64,000 nucleotides of DNA from Prochlorococcus sp. AG-409-J16 (GTDB lineage Bacteria > Cyanobacteriota > Cyanobacteriia > PCC-6307 > Cyanobiaceae), in NCBI GenBank assembly GCA_003215655.1, contig QCKB01000001.1, positions 434,001-498,000 on the forward strand, given 5' to 3'. Shown in pieces: positions 46,210 to 55,281 of the stretch; the first letter of the stretch is position 1, and every line of letters begins with the position of its first letter. Both the position numbers and the translations under genes were made by a program. Below the pieces are notes generated by a model, which worked only from the letters and a program-made list of their open reading frames with translations, was not told where the DNA came from and made no database searches.

Positions 46210-47415
46210 CTCTTTCTCTTCAGGAGGAACAAGCAACCCTAATGCTTTAGCTAAAGGTTGTGCAGTAAGCCCCTGAATTCCAACAGTCATAAGGATCGTC
46301 AAAAAAACTAAACCCTGGAGCCGACCTGCACCCAGAACACCAGCCTGCTCAAGCCGAATAGAGAACAAAGACGCTACAGCAGCGGTAACAATTCCCCTAG
46401 GAGCCAACCAACCCAAAAACAACTTTTGGCTTATATCAAGAGGGAGACCAACTGTTGCCAAACTCACCGCAACAGGACGAACTACCAACATCAAAGTCAA
46501 CACACAAGTAATGCCTCCCCAACCCAATGGACTTAATTCCCCCCAAGAGACATCAGCAGCAAGCAATGGAAACAACATTGTGATAGCAAGTCTCGCTAAC
46601 TCTCTAATCAGCTGATCCAATTGATTGGCCTCTGTAGCAGGTCTCCTTCCAACGACAAAACCTGCTGCAACCGAAGCAGGTAAGCCCGATTCAGGCAAAA
46701 GCCATTCACAAAAACCATATAAAAGGAAAAGGACACCAAGGGTGAGCTGCAAACGCAGGCCAACAGAAGGATCAGGTTTTACACGCCTTAAGGCCTCTGA
46801 AAGAATCCAACCAGCGCATAAACCCATTACCACCCCACCCCCTAAACGAGACAGAAGCCCGACTAGCACCTCTCTCCAACCATGCAAATCTCCTAAAGTA
46901 AGCTCTAATAACAGCAAAGCCAATACAGCTCCTATAGGTTCCAAAACCAACCCTTCTGCCTCTAATACATCTGCCAAAGGAGAGGCAAGTCTTATCTGCT
47001 GAACAAGTGGGGTAACAACTGTTGGGCCAGTTGCTAAAACAATTGCGCTATAAACAGCGGCAATCGACCATCCCAAGCCTGCAAGCCAATGAGCAGCAAG
47101 AAGCCCGGCCGCTAAAGACACTACAAGTCTTATAAGAGATATTCGAAGAACAGTAGACTTAATCGTCTCCCCAGGGAGCCGCAAATTGAGCCCCCCATCA
47201 AACAAGACAAGGCTTACCAACAACCCAACAATAGTTTCAAGTCCTTGGCCAAGATCAAGCGGCTCTACTAATCCCAAGCCTGATCGGCCTATAAGCAGGC
47301 CTGAAAGCAATAAAAGGACGACACCTGGCAACCCAGAAAAAGAAGCCAAAAGCCTTGCCCCTGCTCCCGCAAAGACAGTTACCCCCCAAAGCAATCCCAA
47401 TCGCTCAGGTGTCAT
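46159..47415 (-). CDS. CPA1-type Na+/H+ antiporter-like protein
   Basis: The 418-residue membrane protein has about a dozen transmembrane segments and matches the NhaP/CPA1 sodium-proton exchanger fold ([38 protein letters not shown]-like TM3, [29 protein letters not shown]). The functional pair is normally TD or TP in TM4 and ND or DP in TM5; here TM5 reads LEPIG, Glu159 in place of Asp. It likely serves ion and pH balance; the ion cannot be named. A C-terminal soluble tail follows. Confidence 0.88.
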   Translation of the reverse strand: MTPERLGLLWGVTVFAGAGARLLASFSGLPGVVLLLLSGLLIGRSGLGLVEPLDLGQGLETIVGLLVSLVLFDGGLNLRLPGETIKSTVLRISLIRLVVSLAAGLLAAHWLAGLGWSIAAVYSAIVLATGPTVVTPLVQQIRLASPLADVLEAEGLVLEPIGAVLALLLLELTLGDLHGWREVLVGLLSRLGGGVVMGLCAGWILSEALRRVKPDPSVGLRLQLTLGVLFLLYGFCEWLLPESGLPASVAAGFVVGRRPATEANQLDQLIRELARLAITMLFPLLAADVSWGELSPLGWGGITCVLTLMLVVRPVAVSLATVGLPLDISQKLFLGWLAPRGIVTAAVASLFSIRLEQAGVLGAGRLQGLVFLTILMTVGIQGLTAQPLAKALGLLVPPEEKESEDSAQSVTILSDPRQ

Positions 47416-47520
47416 TAAGGTCTAAATAATGAGGAGCAAACCGAAAAAAAATCAGAGAGTAATGCTGCCTTAAAAGGTACTCACGCTTTAACCCTCTGAA
47501 CGGCAATTTAATAATCCCCG

Positions 47521-47597
47521 AAGACCGAAGGAGTTAACTACTCCCTTTTATAACTGCATAAGTGTTTTAAAGGAAGCAAATAACAATCTTCGGTCTT
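47521..47597. repeat. 10-bp inverted repeat flanking an inner hairpin
   Basis: AAGACCGAAG (47521-47530) and CTTCGGTCTT (47588-47597) are perfect reverse complements 57 bases apart, and GGAGT/ACTCC (47530-47544) forms an inner stem. It lies in the gap between the antiporter gene start (47415) and the DUF1643 gene end (47669). It could be part of a terminator, an antiporter leader, or a small RNA; no protein is encoded. Confidence 0.55.
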
Positions 47598-47668
47598 AAA
47601 AACAACAGATCCGATCTCCAGGATTCCATATATCAAATCAAGTTTGCCTAAGCTTAAATCTGAAAAAG

Positions 47669-48217
47669 CTATTTAGGAAGATTCACCATCAATGATGGAA
47701 GAAAGGGCTTTAAAACCTCACTCCCAGAGATATAGAGAGGATGACGAGGATTTCCATGCCGTGTCAAACCCACCACTAAAGGGCCAAAAGATCTCTCTCT
47801 TAAAGAGTGTCGCCTCTTAAAAAATGGTTGCAGTAAATTCAAGACTTCAATATTTCTATTAAACAAACTTCCCCCTTCTCCCCAACCAAACCAAAGATCC
47901 CAATCACTTCTTATAGCCCACTCACAAACCCAAGAAGAAAGAACATCGTCATTCAAATTACCAACAGGGTCAACACAATGTTTTAAGAGAGTGGGCGATT
48001 TACTAATCCTTCCAAACAAATTAACCACAAGGATCCTTCCATAACTCCACTTTCGGCAAAATCCCTCAAGTCTGCGCAATGTCGGATCATTCTCTTTAGT
48101 TGAAGCCTTTGAAGGATTTAGCCCAATAAAAAGCAAAGTTTTCTTATTCAAACTAACTTCTCTACTCAACCACCAACGATATTTACCACATTCACTAAAA
48201 GAAGCCTCAGCGTACAA
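47669..48217 (-). CDS. DUF1643-family protein
   Basis: The 182-residue protein matches DUF1643: CGKYRWWLSREV, LLFIGLNPSKASTKENDPTLRRLEGF, GRILVVNLFGRISKSP and WFGWGEGG. The fold is unsolved in function, but homologs are found in many bacteria and phages. The start is TTG at 48217, only 6 bases after the stop of the hli gene, so it is translated from the same mRNA. Its C-terminal part is GLTRHGNPRHPLYISG, a typical family ending. Confidence 0.88.
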   Translation of the reverse strand: MYAEASFSECGKYRWWLSREVSLNKKTLLFIGLNPSKASTKENDPTLRRLEGFCRKWSYGRILVVNLFGRISKSPTLLKHCVDPVGNLNDDVLSSWVCEWAIRSDWDLWFGWGEGGSLFNRNIEVLNLLQPFFKRRHSLRERSFGPLVVGLTRHGNPRHPLYISGSEVLKPFLPSLMVNLPK

Positions 48218-48223
48218 ATCTCT

Positions 48224-48403
48224 TCAGGAGATCAAAAAATGAACAACGGTTAGAAAAGTAAAGCCAATCAGCAAGCCAAGCATAGCCATTCGACCATTCC
48301 AAATTTCAGCCTGAGGGGTAAATCCTCTACGCCATGAATTGATTTCACCTCTACTAACAGAAGTGGAAATTTGACTTGGATCAAATGAAGTGTTTGATGC
48401 CAT
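48224..48403 (-). CDS. hli: High-light-inducible protein (HLIP, single-helix chlorophyll-binding)
   Basis: This 59-residue protein (MASNTSFDPSQISTSVSRGE) ends in one transmembrane helix preceded by the chlorophyll a/b-binding motif AEIWNGRMAMLGLLIGFTF (from residue 32). The ExxNGRxAMLG signature is diagnostic of HLIPs, which bind chlorophyll and carotenoid and protect photosystem assembly. It lies between tsaD (39 bases upstream) and the DUF1643 gene (6 bases downstream) on the minus strand. Most Prochlorococcus hli genes are multi-copy; this appears to be a core-type copy. Confidence 0.93.
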   Translation of the reverse strand: MASNTSFDPSQISTSVSRGEINSWRRGFTPQAEIWNGRMAMLGLLIGFTFLTVVHFLIS

Positions 48404-48442
48404 GATTTGATCTCAAAAAGAAAGAATGTATTTGCTATATCT

Positions 48443-49531
48443 TCAAAACGGCTCTTGTGGTTGATATAAAGCCTCCGCTTGTTCAAGTGGCCAACGGGCT
48501 GAAACGCCTAGCTGGAGTGAACTGTTGTAACCTCCCAATTCTAATCGGTTTAAAGCCGCCGCGCCCACCATTGCTGCATTATCTGTACAGAATTCGATAG
48601 GTGCAAAATGAACCCCTACTGAAAACTCAAGGCCCCGACTATGCATAAGCCCTCTGAGTCTCTTGTTAGCAGCCACTCCACCAACTACCACCAAATCAGC
48701 AAGTTCCTCATTTAGAGCACATCTCATGCTTCTTTCAACAAGGACCTCTGCAACCACCTGCTCAAAACTTGCTGCCAAATCTTCCACAGGAAGAGGCTTT
48801 TCTAATTCTGATAATGCTTGTACCTCTCTAAGAACTGCTGTTTTTAAACCACTAAAAGAAAAGTCGTATGGATAGAACCCTCCACCAGGCTTAGAGACAC
48901 GCCCCTTGGGGAAAGAAAACCTTTTATGATCTCCATTCTTCGCTACTTTCTGAATCGCTGGCCCCCCTGGATAGGACAACCCCAAAAGGCGCGCGACCTT
49001 ATCAAAAGCCTCCCCAGCAGCATCATCATGACTTCGGCCAAGACGGATAAATTTTGTATATTCAGCCACCCTTATCAACTCAGTGTGACCGCCACTAACT
49101 AATAAAACCAAATATGGAGGTATTGGAGGATCCTTTAATAATCGAACAGATGCCAGGTGTCCCTCTAAATGATGAACACCTAAAAAAGGAAGAGAGTGCA
49201 GCGCGGAAATTGTCCTTGCTGTAATCGAGCCAACCAAAAGAGAGCCACATAAACCAGGTGCAACAGTCGCAGCAACCGCATCAACGCCTTCCAGAGAAAT
49301 ACTTGCATCCTGTAAAGCAGCTCCCAAGAGAGAAGGCAAAGCCTCAACATGACGCCTAGATGCAATCTCTGGGACCACTCCTCCCCATTGAGCATGTTCC
49401 TCTGCCTGAGAGGCTATTCGACTAGAAATAACCTCCATCTTGCCTTGCTCAAGGCTGACTACAGCAACTGCTGACTCGTCACAACTTGTTTCGAGGGCTA
49501 GGACTGTTGCCCTAGTTGGGTTGTATCTCAT
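48443..49531 (-). CDS. tsaD: tRNA N6-threonylcarbamoyladenosine transferase TsaD
   Basis: TsaD (Gcp/Kae1/Qri7 family) makes t6A at position 37 of ANN-decoding tRNAs. The metal site is the HxxxH in [14 protein letters not shown], with the ASKH-fold signature [43 protein letters not shown], and the C-terminal [13 protein letters not shown]. The 362-residue length is normal. The start is ATG at 49531. It is divergent to psaF, only 60 bases away. Confidence 0.97.
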   Translation of the reverse strand: MRYNPTRATVLALETSCDESAVAVVSLEQGKMEVISSRIASQAEEHAQWGGVVPEIASRRHVEALPSLLGAALQDASISLEGVDAVAATVAPGLCGSLLVGSITARTISALHSLPFLGVHHLEGHLASVRLLKDPPIPPYLVLLVSGGHTELIRVAEYTKFIRLGRSHDDAAGEAFDKVARLLGLSYPGGPAIQKVAKNGDHKRFSFPKGRVSKPGGGFYPYDFSFSGLKTAVLREVQALSELEKPLPVEDLAASFEQVVAEVLVERSMRCALNEELADLVVVGGVAANKRLRGLMHSRGLEFSVGVHFAPIEFCTDNAAMVGAAALNRLELGGYNSSLQLGVSARWPLEQAEALYQPQEPF

Positions 49532-49591
49532 TTAACTTTGTGTAGTGACATCCTTTCCCTAAGGGATAAGGGCCAAACAGGAATCGAACTA

Positions 49592-50161
49592 ATGCGTCGC
49601 CTATTTGCCATTCTGCTATCAGCCTTCCTTGTTTTGGGATTAGCCCCAATTGCAAATGCTGCAGGAGGAGCAGAATTTAATGCGGACAGAGGAGACACCT
49701 CTTTCACAGCATCCGCACTTGCTCCATGCTCTGAAAATTCTCGGTTTAACGAGAGAGCAAGTGCTGCCTCTACACCACAAGACATAGCAAGATTTGAACG
49801 CTACAGCCACGCATCATGCGGAGATGATGGCCTACCTCATTTGATCATCGGGCCCACCCTTGAGCCATTTGGTGCGCTGTTCATGCGCGGCCACGAAGGA
49901 GAGGTTTTGATACCTGCTCATATTTTCATATATGTAGCTGGAATCATCGGTTGGTCTGGCAGGCACTATCTCATCGAGAGCCGTAAGACAAAGAACCCAG
50001 CTGAAAATGAAATCAACCTAGATTTCGACCTTGTTCGCGCAGCCGTTATCAAAGGTGCAGCTTGGCCCCTTGAGGCTCATAAGGAGGGTGTAAGTGGGAA
50101 TCTTCGTGAGCCTGAACGCAACCAAGACATTGCTAAGTCGATTCCAAAATTCTTCGACTGA
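49592..50161 (+). CDS. psaF: Photosystem I subunit III (PsaF)
   Basis: PsaF is the lumenal/transmembrane subunit III of photosystem I. The 189-residue precursor has a signal peptide (RLFAILLSAFLVLGLAPIANA) and the mature domain with FTASALAPCSENSRFNERASA, IARFERYSHASCGDDGLPHL, then the transmembrane pair VLIPAHIFIYVAGIIGWSGR. The start is ATG at 49592, giving MRRLFAILL. psaJ follows by 55 bases, forming the usual psaF-psaJ pair. Confidence 0.97.
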   Translation: MRRLFAILLSAFLVLGLAPIANAAGGAEFNADRGDTSFTASALAPCSENSRFNERASAASTPQDIARFERYSHASCGDDGLPHLIIGPTLEPFGALFMRGHEGEVLIPAHIFIYVAGIIGWSGRHYLIESRKTKNPAENEINLDFDLVRAAVIKGAAWPLEAHKEGVSGNLREPERNQDIAKSIPKFFD

Positions 50162-50216
50162 AGAATTAGACTTTCCCAAAACAAGTCTTAACTCTCTACC
50201 ACTACTCAATTAACTC

Positions 50217-50357
50217 ATGGCGAATAAGACACCACTAATCAAATTCCATCACTCAGTGCACATTGTTGGTTCACTTTGGGTGCTAATAACAGCAGGTATC
50301 ATCGTTGAATTCCAACGTTTCTTCCCTGACCTGTTGTTCCATCCAATGTACTGGTAA
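50217..50357 (+). CDS. psaJ: Photosystem I subunit IX (PsaJ)
   Basis: The 46-residue, single-helix PSI subunit IX has [20 protein letters not shown] as its transmembrane helix, followed by the conserved lumenal end [13 protein letters not shown]. The gene is too short for most gene finders, but the fit to PsaJ (helix then FxPDLLFHP) is strong, as is its place after psaF. It ends at a strong hairpin terminator. Confidence 0.95.
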   Translation: MANKTPLIKFHHSVHIVGSLWVLITAGIIVEFQRFFPDLLFHPMYW

Positions 50358-50409
50358 CAACATGCCACTAAAAAGCCCCCCTTTCGGGGGGCTTTTTAGT
50401 GGCATGTTG
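50358..50409. terminator. 24-bp bidirectional terminator between psaJ and gmk
   Basis: The left arm 50358-50381 and right arm 50386-50409 are perfect 24-base inverted repeats with a TTTC loop. The core is five A and one G, then CCCCCC/GGGGGG, then CTTTTT, so both strands carry a GC stem followed by a T-run. It can stop psaF-psaJ on the plus strand and gmk on the minus strand. It is an unusually strong structure in this AT-rich genome. Confidence 0.93.
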
Positions 50410-50415
50410 AAACTT

Positions 50416-50979
50416 CTAAGAAAAAATCAATTCCTCTAGTTCTTTCAAAGCCTCTTCTAAAACATCATTTATAACAACTGCGTCAAACTCATCCTTTGCC
50501 ACTAACTCCTCTCTCGCTCTGACTAACCTTTTCCGAATAGACTCTTCAGAGTCAGAGGCTCGTCCTCTTATACGTCTCTCTAACTCTTCTAAACTCGGAG
50601 GTGCCAAAAAAACCATTAAGGCATCAGGAAAACTCTTGCGCACTTGTCTTGCACCTTCCAACTCAATTTCAAGCAAAACCTTTTGATTATCGTCTAACTT
50701 TTGCTGGACAGGTTCACAAGGAGTCCCATATTTATTCCCAGCAAATTCTGCCCATTCAATAAAACCCCCCTTATTAATAAGTTCTTCAAAAATATCTTCT
50801 TGCATAAAGAAATAATCCTTGCCGTCTATTTCACCTAATCTTGGAAGTCTTGTGGTTGCAGAAATTGAAAGCCATATCTCTGGATGGCGATCTAAGAGTT
50901 TCTTTACAAGAGAACCCTTGCCTACCCCACTAGGGCCAGTAATAACAGTAAAGCTGCTTGAAGCCGAAGAAGAAGCCAT
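50416..50979 (-). CDS. gmk: Guanylate kinase
   Basis: Gmk phosphorylates GMP to GDP. The 187-residue protein has the P-loop [16 protein letters not shown], the GMP-binding [19 protein letters not shown] and the lid region [18 protein letters not shown]. The start is ATG at 50979 ([18 protein letters not shown]); upstream in-frame ATGs at 50988 and 51000 are possible. It is convergent with psaJ across a shared terminator. Confidence 0.97.
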   Translation of the reverse strand: MASSSASSSFTVITGPSGVGKGSLVKKLLDRHPEIWLSISATTRLPRLGEIDGKDYFFMQEDIFEELINKGGFIEWAEFAGNKYGTPCEPVQQKLDDNQKVLLEIELEGARQVRKSFPDALMVFLAPPSLEELERRIRGRASDSEESIRKRLVRAREELVAKDEFDAVVINDVLEEALKELEELIFS

Positions 50980-51043
50980 GCATTTCATCGAAATACACAC
51001 GCAGACTAGTAAGAAAACTTGCGATCGCAGGTTTCACTAACCA

Positions 51044-52792
51044 ATGACCTACGTCCCTCTACAAACAATGGACGTAACCAGCCTAAAGGCGGTTATCACT
51101 GAATTGCAAGAGACTCTTTTACCCAGTCGTTTCGAACAAGCCCAGCAAACAGACTCCCATACCATTCAAATTGGAGTTAGGACCTTAAAAGGTCTCAAAT
51201 GGCTAGAGCTGAGCTGGAGAGCAGATGCTGCTCGATTAGTAATAGTTGAACCTTCAAAACGAGTTGGCAGCCAAAGCACACTGGCAAGACAAATTCAACA
51301 TGGACTTCGTCAAATGGCCCTAGTTGAAATACGCCAAAAGGGCTTTGAAAGAGTCGTGCAATTTGGCCTATCGCCGAGACCAGGCGAAGCAATACAAAGA
51401 ACCCTTGTATTGGAATTAATGGGCAGACATAGCAATTTCTTTCTATTAAATAATCAACATCGAATAATTGCCATTGGGAGGCAAGTCAAAGATCATCAGT
51501 CTCGCATCAGGCCAATTGGCAATGGTGATGCCTATATAGATCCGCCTCTCTTAAGGGGCTATAAACCAACTCTTACTGAATCAATAAATAGCTGGAAAAA
51601 AAATCTTTGTTTAATACCCAGTCAGAAACTATTGAATGCCCTGCAACAAAGCTATCAGGGGATAAGCCCAGCCCTAGCGCTCCAAATCGCTGATGAAGAA
51701 GAGGAAACAGCAAGAACGCTTATCAACTCGAAAGTCCTAGAAATTACCAATAAGCAATGGGAAGATCTTTACTGTCGATGGTGTTTATGGCTAAAAAGAG
51801 TTGAGGAAAAAAACTTCTCATTAAGGTTTGACGGACCGACACCATTCAGAGTATGGGGTGAGATAAAGACAAACACAAAAATGAGTAAAGAATTATGCTT
51901 GAAATTGGGAAGTTATTACACAGAAATTCTTGAAAGCAAACAGATTCTTGACATAACTAATGAAATAAGGGAATCACTAATTAAAGCCAAAAAGAATCAA
52001 AATAATCATCTTGAAGAACAAGAATGCCTCCTAGATAAGAGTAATAAAAATAAAGACCTCCAGGAAAAGGCAGATAATTTACTCTGCGAGAAAGAGCCTG
52101 GCAAGAAAATTCTTGAAGAAGCACAGAAGTTATATATTCAAGCCAAAAAGCTTCGTCGTTCTATCCCTGCAATAAAACAAAGGATTCTTCATCACCAACA
52201 AAAGCTTCAGTTCATCCAAGAGACTGAAGCATTCCTTGAAGAATTTGTATCCAACAAATGGGAAACGCAAGATCAAAAAATAAAAGGACTTCTAGAGCTT
52301 CAAGAAGAAACGAAGTCATTGATTAGATCGAATGAAAAGATCAAAAAGAGGAGAATTCAAAGCAATCGAAGAACGCAACAACTCAATACTCCAAAACCGC
52401 TTCAATTAACTAGTCCTAATGGTCTAGTAATACAGGTTGGCCGGAATCATCGACAAAACGAATGGATCAGCCTGCGACAATCTCGTAATGGCGACATCTG
52501 GTTCCACGCACAAGAATGTCCTGGGAGCCACGTAGTCTTAAAAGCATCTAGCAAAGTTGCTGAGGAATCAGATCTGCAAATTGCAATTGACCTGGCGGCC
52601 TACTTCAGCAAGGCAAAAGGCAACAAAAGTGTTCCAGTGATTATGGCTTCTACCAATGATCTCAAAAGAATCTCCGGGGGAGATCCTGGAACGGTTAGCC
52701 ACAGAAACTCGAAAATACTATGGGGTGAACCCTCTAGAGGTATTAAATACTTAGAGACATCAAGCCATGGTGAAATCAATAGCGGTTCGTAA
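51044..52792 (+). CDS. NFACT-family protein (RqcH-like ribosome quality control factor)
   Basis: The 582-residue protein is an NFACT (FbpA/RqcH/NEMF) member. It has an NFACT-N fold (LKGLKWLELSWRADAARLVI, LELMGRHSNFFLLN), a helical coiled-coil middle, and the NFACT-R domain near the C-terminus (QVGRNHRQNEWISLRQSRNG and WFHAQECPGSHVVLKASS). RqcH tags stalled nascent chains with alanine in bacteria. The DR pair of B. subtilis RqcH (Asp97-Arg98) reads ER here in GFERVVQFGL. It is close to gmk but divergent. Confidence 0.88.
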   Translation: MTYVPLQTMDVTSLKAVITELQETLLPSRFEQAQQTDSHTIQIGVRTLKGLKWLELSWRADAARLVIVEPSKRVGSQSTLARQIQHGLRQMALVEIRQKGFERVVQFGLSPRPGEAIQRTLVLELMGRHSNFFLLNNQHRIIAIGRQVKDHQSRIRPIGNGDAYIDPPLLRGYKPTLTESINSWKKNLCLIPSQKLLNALQQSYQGISPALALQIADEEEETARTLINSKVLEITNKQWEDLYCRWCLWLKRVEEKNFSLRFDGPTPFRVWGEIKTNTKMSKELCLKLGSYYTEILESKQILDITNEIRESLIKAKKNQNNHLEEQECLLDKSNKNKDLQEKADNLLCEKEPGKKILEEAQKLYIQAKKLRRSIPAIKQRILHHQQKLQFIQETEAFLEEFVSNKWETQDQKIKGLLELQEETKSLIRSNEKIKKRRIQSNRRTQQLNTPKPLQLTSPNGLVIQVGRNHRQNEWISLRQSRNGDIWFHAQECPGSHVVLKASSKVAEESDLQIAIDLAAYFSKAKGNKSVPVIMASTNDLKRISGGDPGTVSHRNSKILWGEPSRGIKYLETSSHGEINSGS

Positions 52793-52919
52793 AGAATGGC
52801 CTAACTAGAAGAGCTGTCTCATTTCAAGCAAAAATGTGATATTGGCTAGTTGCTCTATAAAAAAACATCCAACAGAGTTTCGATGTCGTATCATCACACT
52901 CAAACGAATGTGACTTTAA

Positions 52920-53171
52920 ATGTTTGAATTCCTGCTTGGTACACATGAATTTCTTGGCAATCATACCTTTCCTGAGTTTTTAATTGGCTATATTTTTGGA
53001 GCCGCTCTCATAATCGGTGCGCCCACTGTCTTTCTGTTACTTGCATTCACAAGTGCACTAATGAAGACAAATGGAAAGATGGGAGGATACAAAGAGTTTG
53101 AGAATTATGGAAAATCATCCCTCAACAATTGTCCTCCATTCATACTTCCTGATCCAACCAACCCTAATTAA
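52920..53171 (+). CDS. Small membrane protein, unknown function
   Basis: The 83-residue protein has one or two hydrophobic helices (FPEFLIGYIFGAALIIGAPT, VFLLLAFTSALMK), then a polar C-terminus ending FILPDPTNPN. The Pro- and Asn-rich tail and the compact hydrophobic part fit a small photosynthesis-related membrane protein, but no family is recognised. It is isolated, with about 130 bases upstream and 270 bases downstream. Confidence 0.6.
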   Translation: MFEFLLGTHEFLGNHTFPEFLIGYIFGAALIIGAPTVFLLLAFTSALMKTNGKMGGYKEFENYGKSSLNNCPPFILPDPTNPN

Positions 53172-53445
53172 TATCAAGAAGGAAAGCTATAAAGTTTTTT
53201 ATTACCAAGGATGTGTCCAAGCATATATCTTTTATAAATAGGCCTGGATTTAAAAGCATTATTCAAAAGTTAACCTGCCTTATTACCTGAATGGAATTCT
53301 AGATAATTCTTGATAAATAAATCTATAGAATCATCCTTAAACACATCTACAAGAAATTTACTACCACAAATTGCCTATGCAATCAGGCAAATAAATTCCC
53401 ATATTTCCTTAAAGCACTAATTAGATTTAGCCTGGATACAGCAAA
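53172..53445. other. Intergenic region before tatC
   Basis: AT-rich and without a gene that I can support. A 6-bp stem TTGCCT/AGGCAA near 53371-53390 with an 8-base loop is the only clear structure. The promoter of tatC should be in this part. Confidence 0.3.
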
Positions 53446-54291
53446 TTGGCATTTCATCTGAACAGTCCTCAGGAAAACAAACCCTCGCTTAAGCCTCTGC
53501 CACCAATTGATATTGGTAGTAAAGCCAATGCAAACAAACTGCCTAACGGCAAGGAGATGCCTTTTGTTGATCACCTTGAAGAATTACGGCAAAGATTGCT
53601 ACGTAGCCTTCTAGCAGTTGTTTTAGCGGCACTTGGATGCCTTGTATTTGTCAAACCATTAGTTCGCTTTTTAGAAACTCCAGCAGGGTCGATCCGTTTC
53701 CTACAAGTTGCACCAGGTGAATTTTTATTTGTCTCTATAAAAGTTGCAGGCTATGCAGGCCTTGCCACTGCATTGCCTTACATCCTCTATCAAGGGCTTG
53801 CTTTTGTTCTACCTGGATTAACCCTTAAGGAAAGGCGCTTAATTGCTCCTGCCGTTGCTGGATCAGCCATCTTATTTTTAGGAGGACTTTTTTTTGCATG
53901 GTGGGCTCTAGTTCCTGCGGCGCTCAATTTTCTTCTTAGTTATGGCGCTGATGTTGTTGAACCACTTTGGTCAATTGAACGCTACTTAGATTTTGTCCTC
54001 TTATTAATGCTTGCTACAGGGCTTGCCTTCCAGTTGCCTGTCCTCCAAATGCTTTTAGGTTTTTTCGGACTAGTGAAGTGGCAAAAGATGCTTGCTTCTT
54101 GGAGATGGGTCTTAATGACAGCGGCTTTAGCAGGAGCTGTTCTTACTCCTTCGACTGATCCCATCACAATGCTTCTTCTGGCAAGTGCAATCTCAGTTCT
54201 TTTTCTAATTGGTGTAGGGCTTGTTGCACTCACGGATCAATTCAAAGAACAAATTCCCCCAAAAGATCATCAGACTTCAAATGCAGAGTGA
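53446..54291 (+). CDS. tatC: Twin-arginine translocase subunit TatC
   Basis: TatC forms the Tat export channel core, here for proteins such as the Rieske protein PetC encoded 0.4 kb away. The 281-residue protein has six membrane segments and the canonical start MPFVDHLEELRQRLLRSLL, with FLQVAPGEFLFVSIKVAGYAGLATALPY following. The start used is TTG at 53446; the ATG at 53557 directly at MPFVDHLEEL is a good alternative. Its end overlaps the convergent DUF3067 gene by 50 bases. Confidence 0.93.
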   Translation: MAFHLNSPQENKPSLKPLPPIDIGSKANANKLPNGKEMPFVDHLEELRQRLLRSLLAVVLAALGCLVFVKPLVRFLETPAGSIRFLQVAPGEFLFVSIKVAGYAGLATALPYILYQGLAFVLPGLTLKERRLIAPAVAGSAILFLGGLFFAWWALVPAALNFLLSYGADVVEPLWSIERYLDFVLLLMLATGLAFQLPVLQMLLGFFGLVKWQKMLASWRWVLMTAALAGAVLTPSTDPITMLLLASAISVLFLIGVGLVALTDQFKEQIPPKDHQTSNAE

Positions 54292-54616
54292 CCGCATAGC
54301 CTAAACGAGGCTTTTGGGTCGTCGTGTTCAACCACTCTCTCACCACCCCAGCAAGACCTAAACGATTCACAACCTCAAGCAATTCATTTAAATGAACCCT
54401 GTAGGCCTCTTCATCCAAAGGGAAAGACTGCTGTTCTAAGTAGGCCCACATCAATTGGAGATAGAGTTTTTGCCCCTTGACCAAAAGTCGCAAATCATAG
54501 GTAGCTCCCCACCTCTCTCGAAGGCAAGCAATCACCTCATCAACCCCTAAACAATCTGGGCGTTTTGAGCTTTCGGGACAGGTATTAAACACAGGCTCAA
54601 AATCAAAATCAATCAA
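54242..54616 (-). CDS. DUF3067-family protein
   Basis: The 124-residue protein matches DUF3067, a family restricted mostly to cyanobacteria and plastids: VIACLRERWGATYDLRL, LYLQLMWAYLEQQSFPLDEEAYRVHL, NRLGLAGVVREWL and KPRLGYAVTLHL. Function unknown. The start used is TTG at 54616. It overlaps tatC by 50 bases and lies next to petC, which is divergent; some link to photosynthesis is a guess. Confidence 0.88.
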   Translation of the reverse strand: MIDFDFEPVFNTCPESSKRPDCLGVDEVIACLRERWGATYDLRLLVKGQKLYLQLMWAYLEQQSFPLDEEAYRVHLNELLEVVNRLGLAGVVREWLNTTTQKPRLGYAVTLHLKSDDLLGEFVL

Positions 54617-54695
54617 AAAGTCATTTGGCTTAAAAGCTAAGAAGGCCCCTCACAGTCCATAATGGTCTTTATTGAGAGCTGAGTGAACATCTGTC

Positions 54696-55232
54696 ATGAC
54701 ACAAATGACCTCTAATGATGTGCCCTCAATGGGTAGGAGGCAGTTCATGAACCTTCTTACCTTCGGGACTGTTACAGGGGTCGCATTAGGAGCCCTATAC
54801 CCAGTTGCGAGCTATTTCACACCATTAAGAGCTGGTGGAAGCGGTGGAGGTACTGCAGCCAAGGATGAGTTAGGCAATCCTGTTACATCAACTGGCTGGC
54901 TTTCAAAACATCCAGCAGGAGACAGAAGTCTTGTCCAGGGATTAAAAGGTGACCCTACATATCTGATCGTCGAAGGCTCAGATGCAATTGGCAGTTATGG
55001 AATAAACGCTATTTGCACCCACCTCGGTTGCGTTGTCCCATGGAACAACGGTTCAAACAAGTTCATATGCCCATGCCATGGCAGTCAATACGACGACACT
55101 GGCAAGGTAGTAAGAGGACCAGCGCCTCTTTCTCTAGCATTAACTCATGTTTCTGTTGAGGATGACAACGTACTTGTAAGCCAATGGACAGAAACCGACT
55201 TTCGAACTGGTGATAAGCCTTGGTGGGCCTAA
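54696..55232 (+). CDS. petC: Cytochrome b6f Rieske iron-sulfur protein
   Basis: PetC carries the 2Fe-2S cluster of the b6f complex. The cluster-binding loops are [10 protein letters not shown] and [12 protein letters not shown]; the N-terminal [21 protein letters not shown] includes the twin-Arg (RR) and the membrane anchor, fitting Tat export. The Gly-rich hinge SGGGT follows. The start is ATG at 54696; length 178. petA follows 49 bases later. Confidence 0.98.
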   Translation: MTQMTSNDVPSMGRRQFMNLLTFGTVTGVALGALYPVASYFTPLRAGGSGGGTAAKDELGNPVTSTGWLSKHPAGDRSLVQGLKGDPTYLIVEGSDAIGSYGINAICTHLGCVVPWNNGSNKFICPCHGSQYDDTGKVVRGPAPLSLALTHVSVEDDNVLVSQWTETDFRTGDKPWWA

Positions 55233-55281
55233 TTCTTCCCTTATAGATGTTGTTCTACATTCCCTCACTCATCCATTCATC

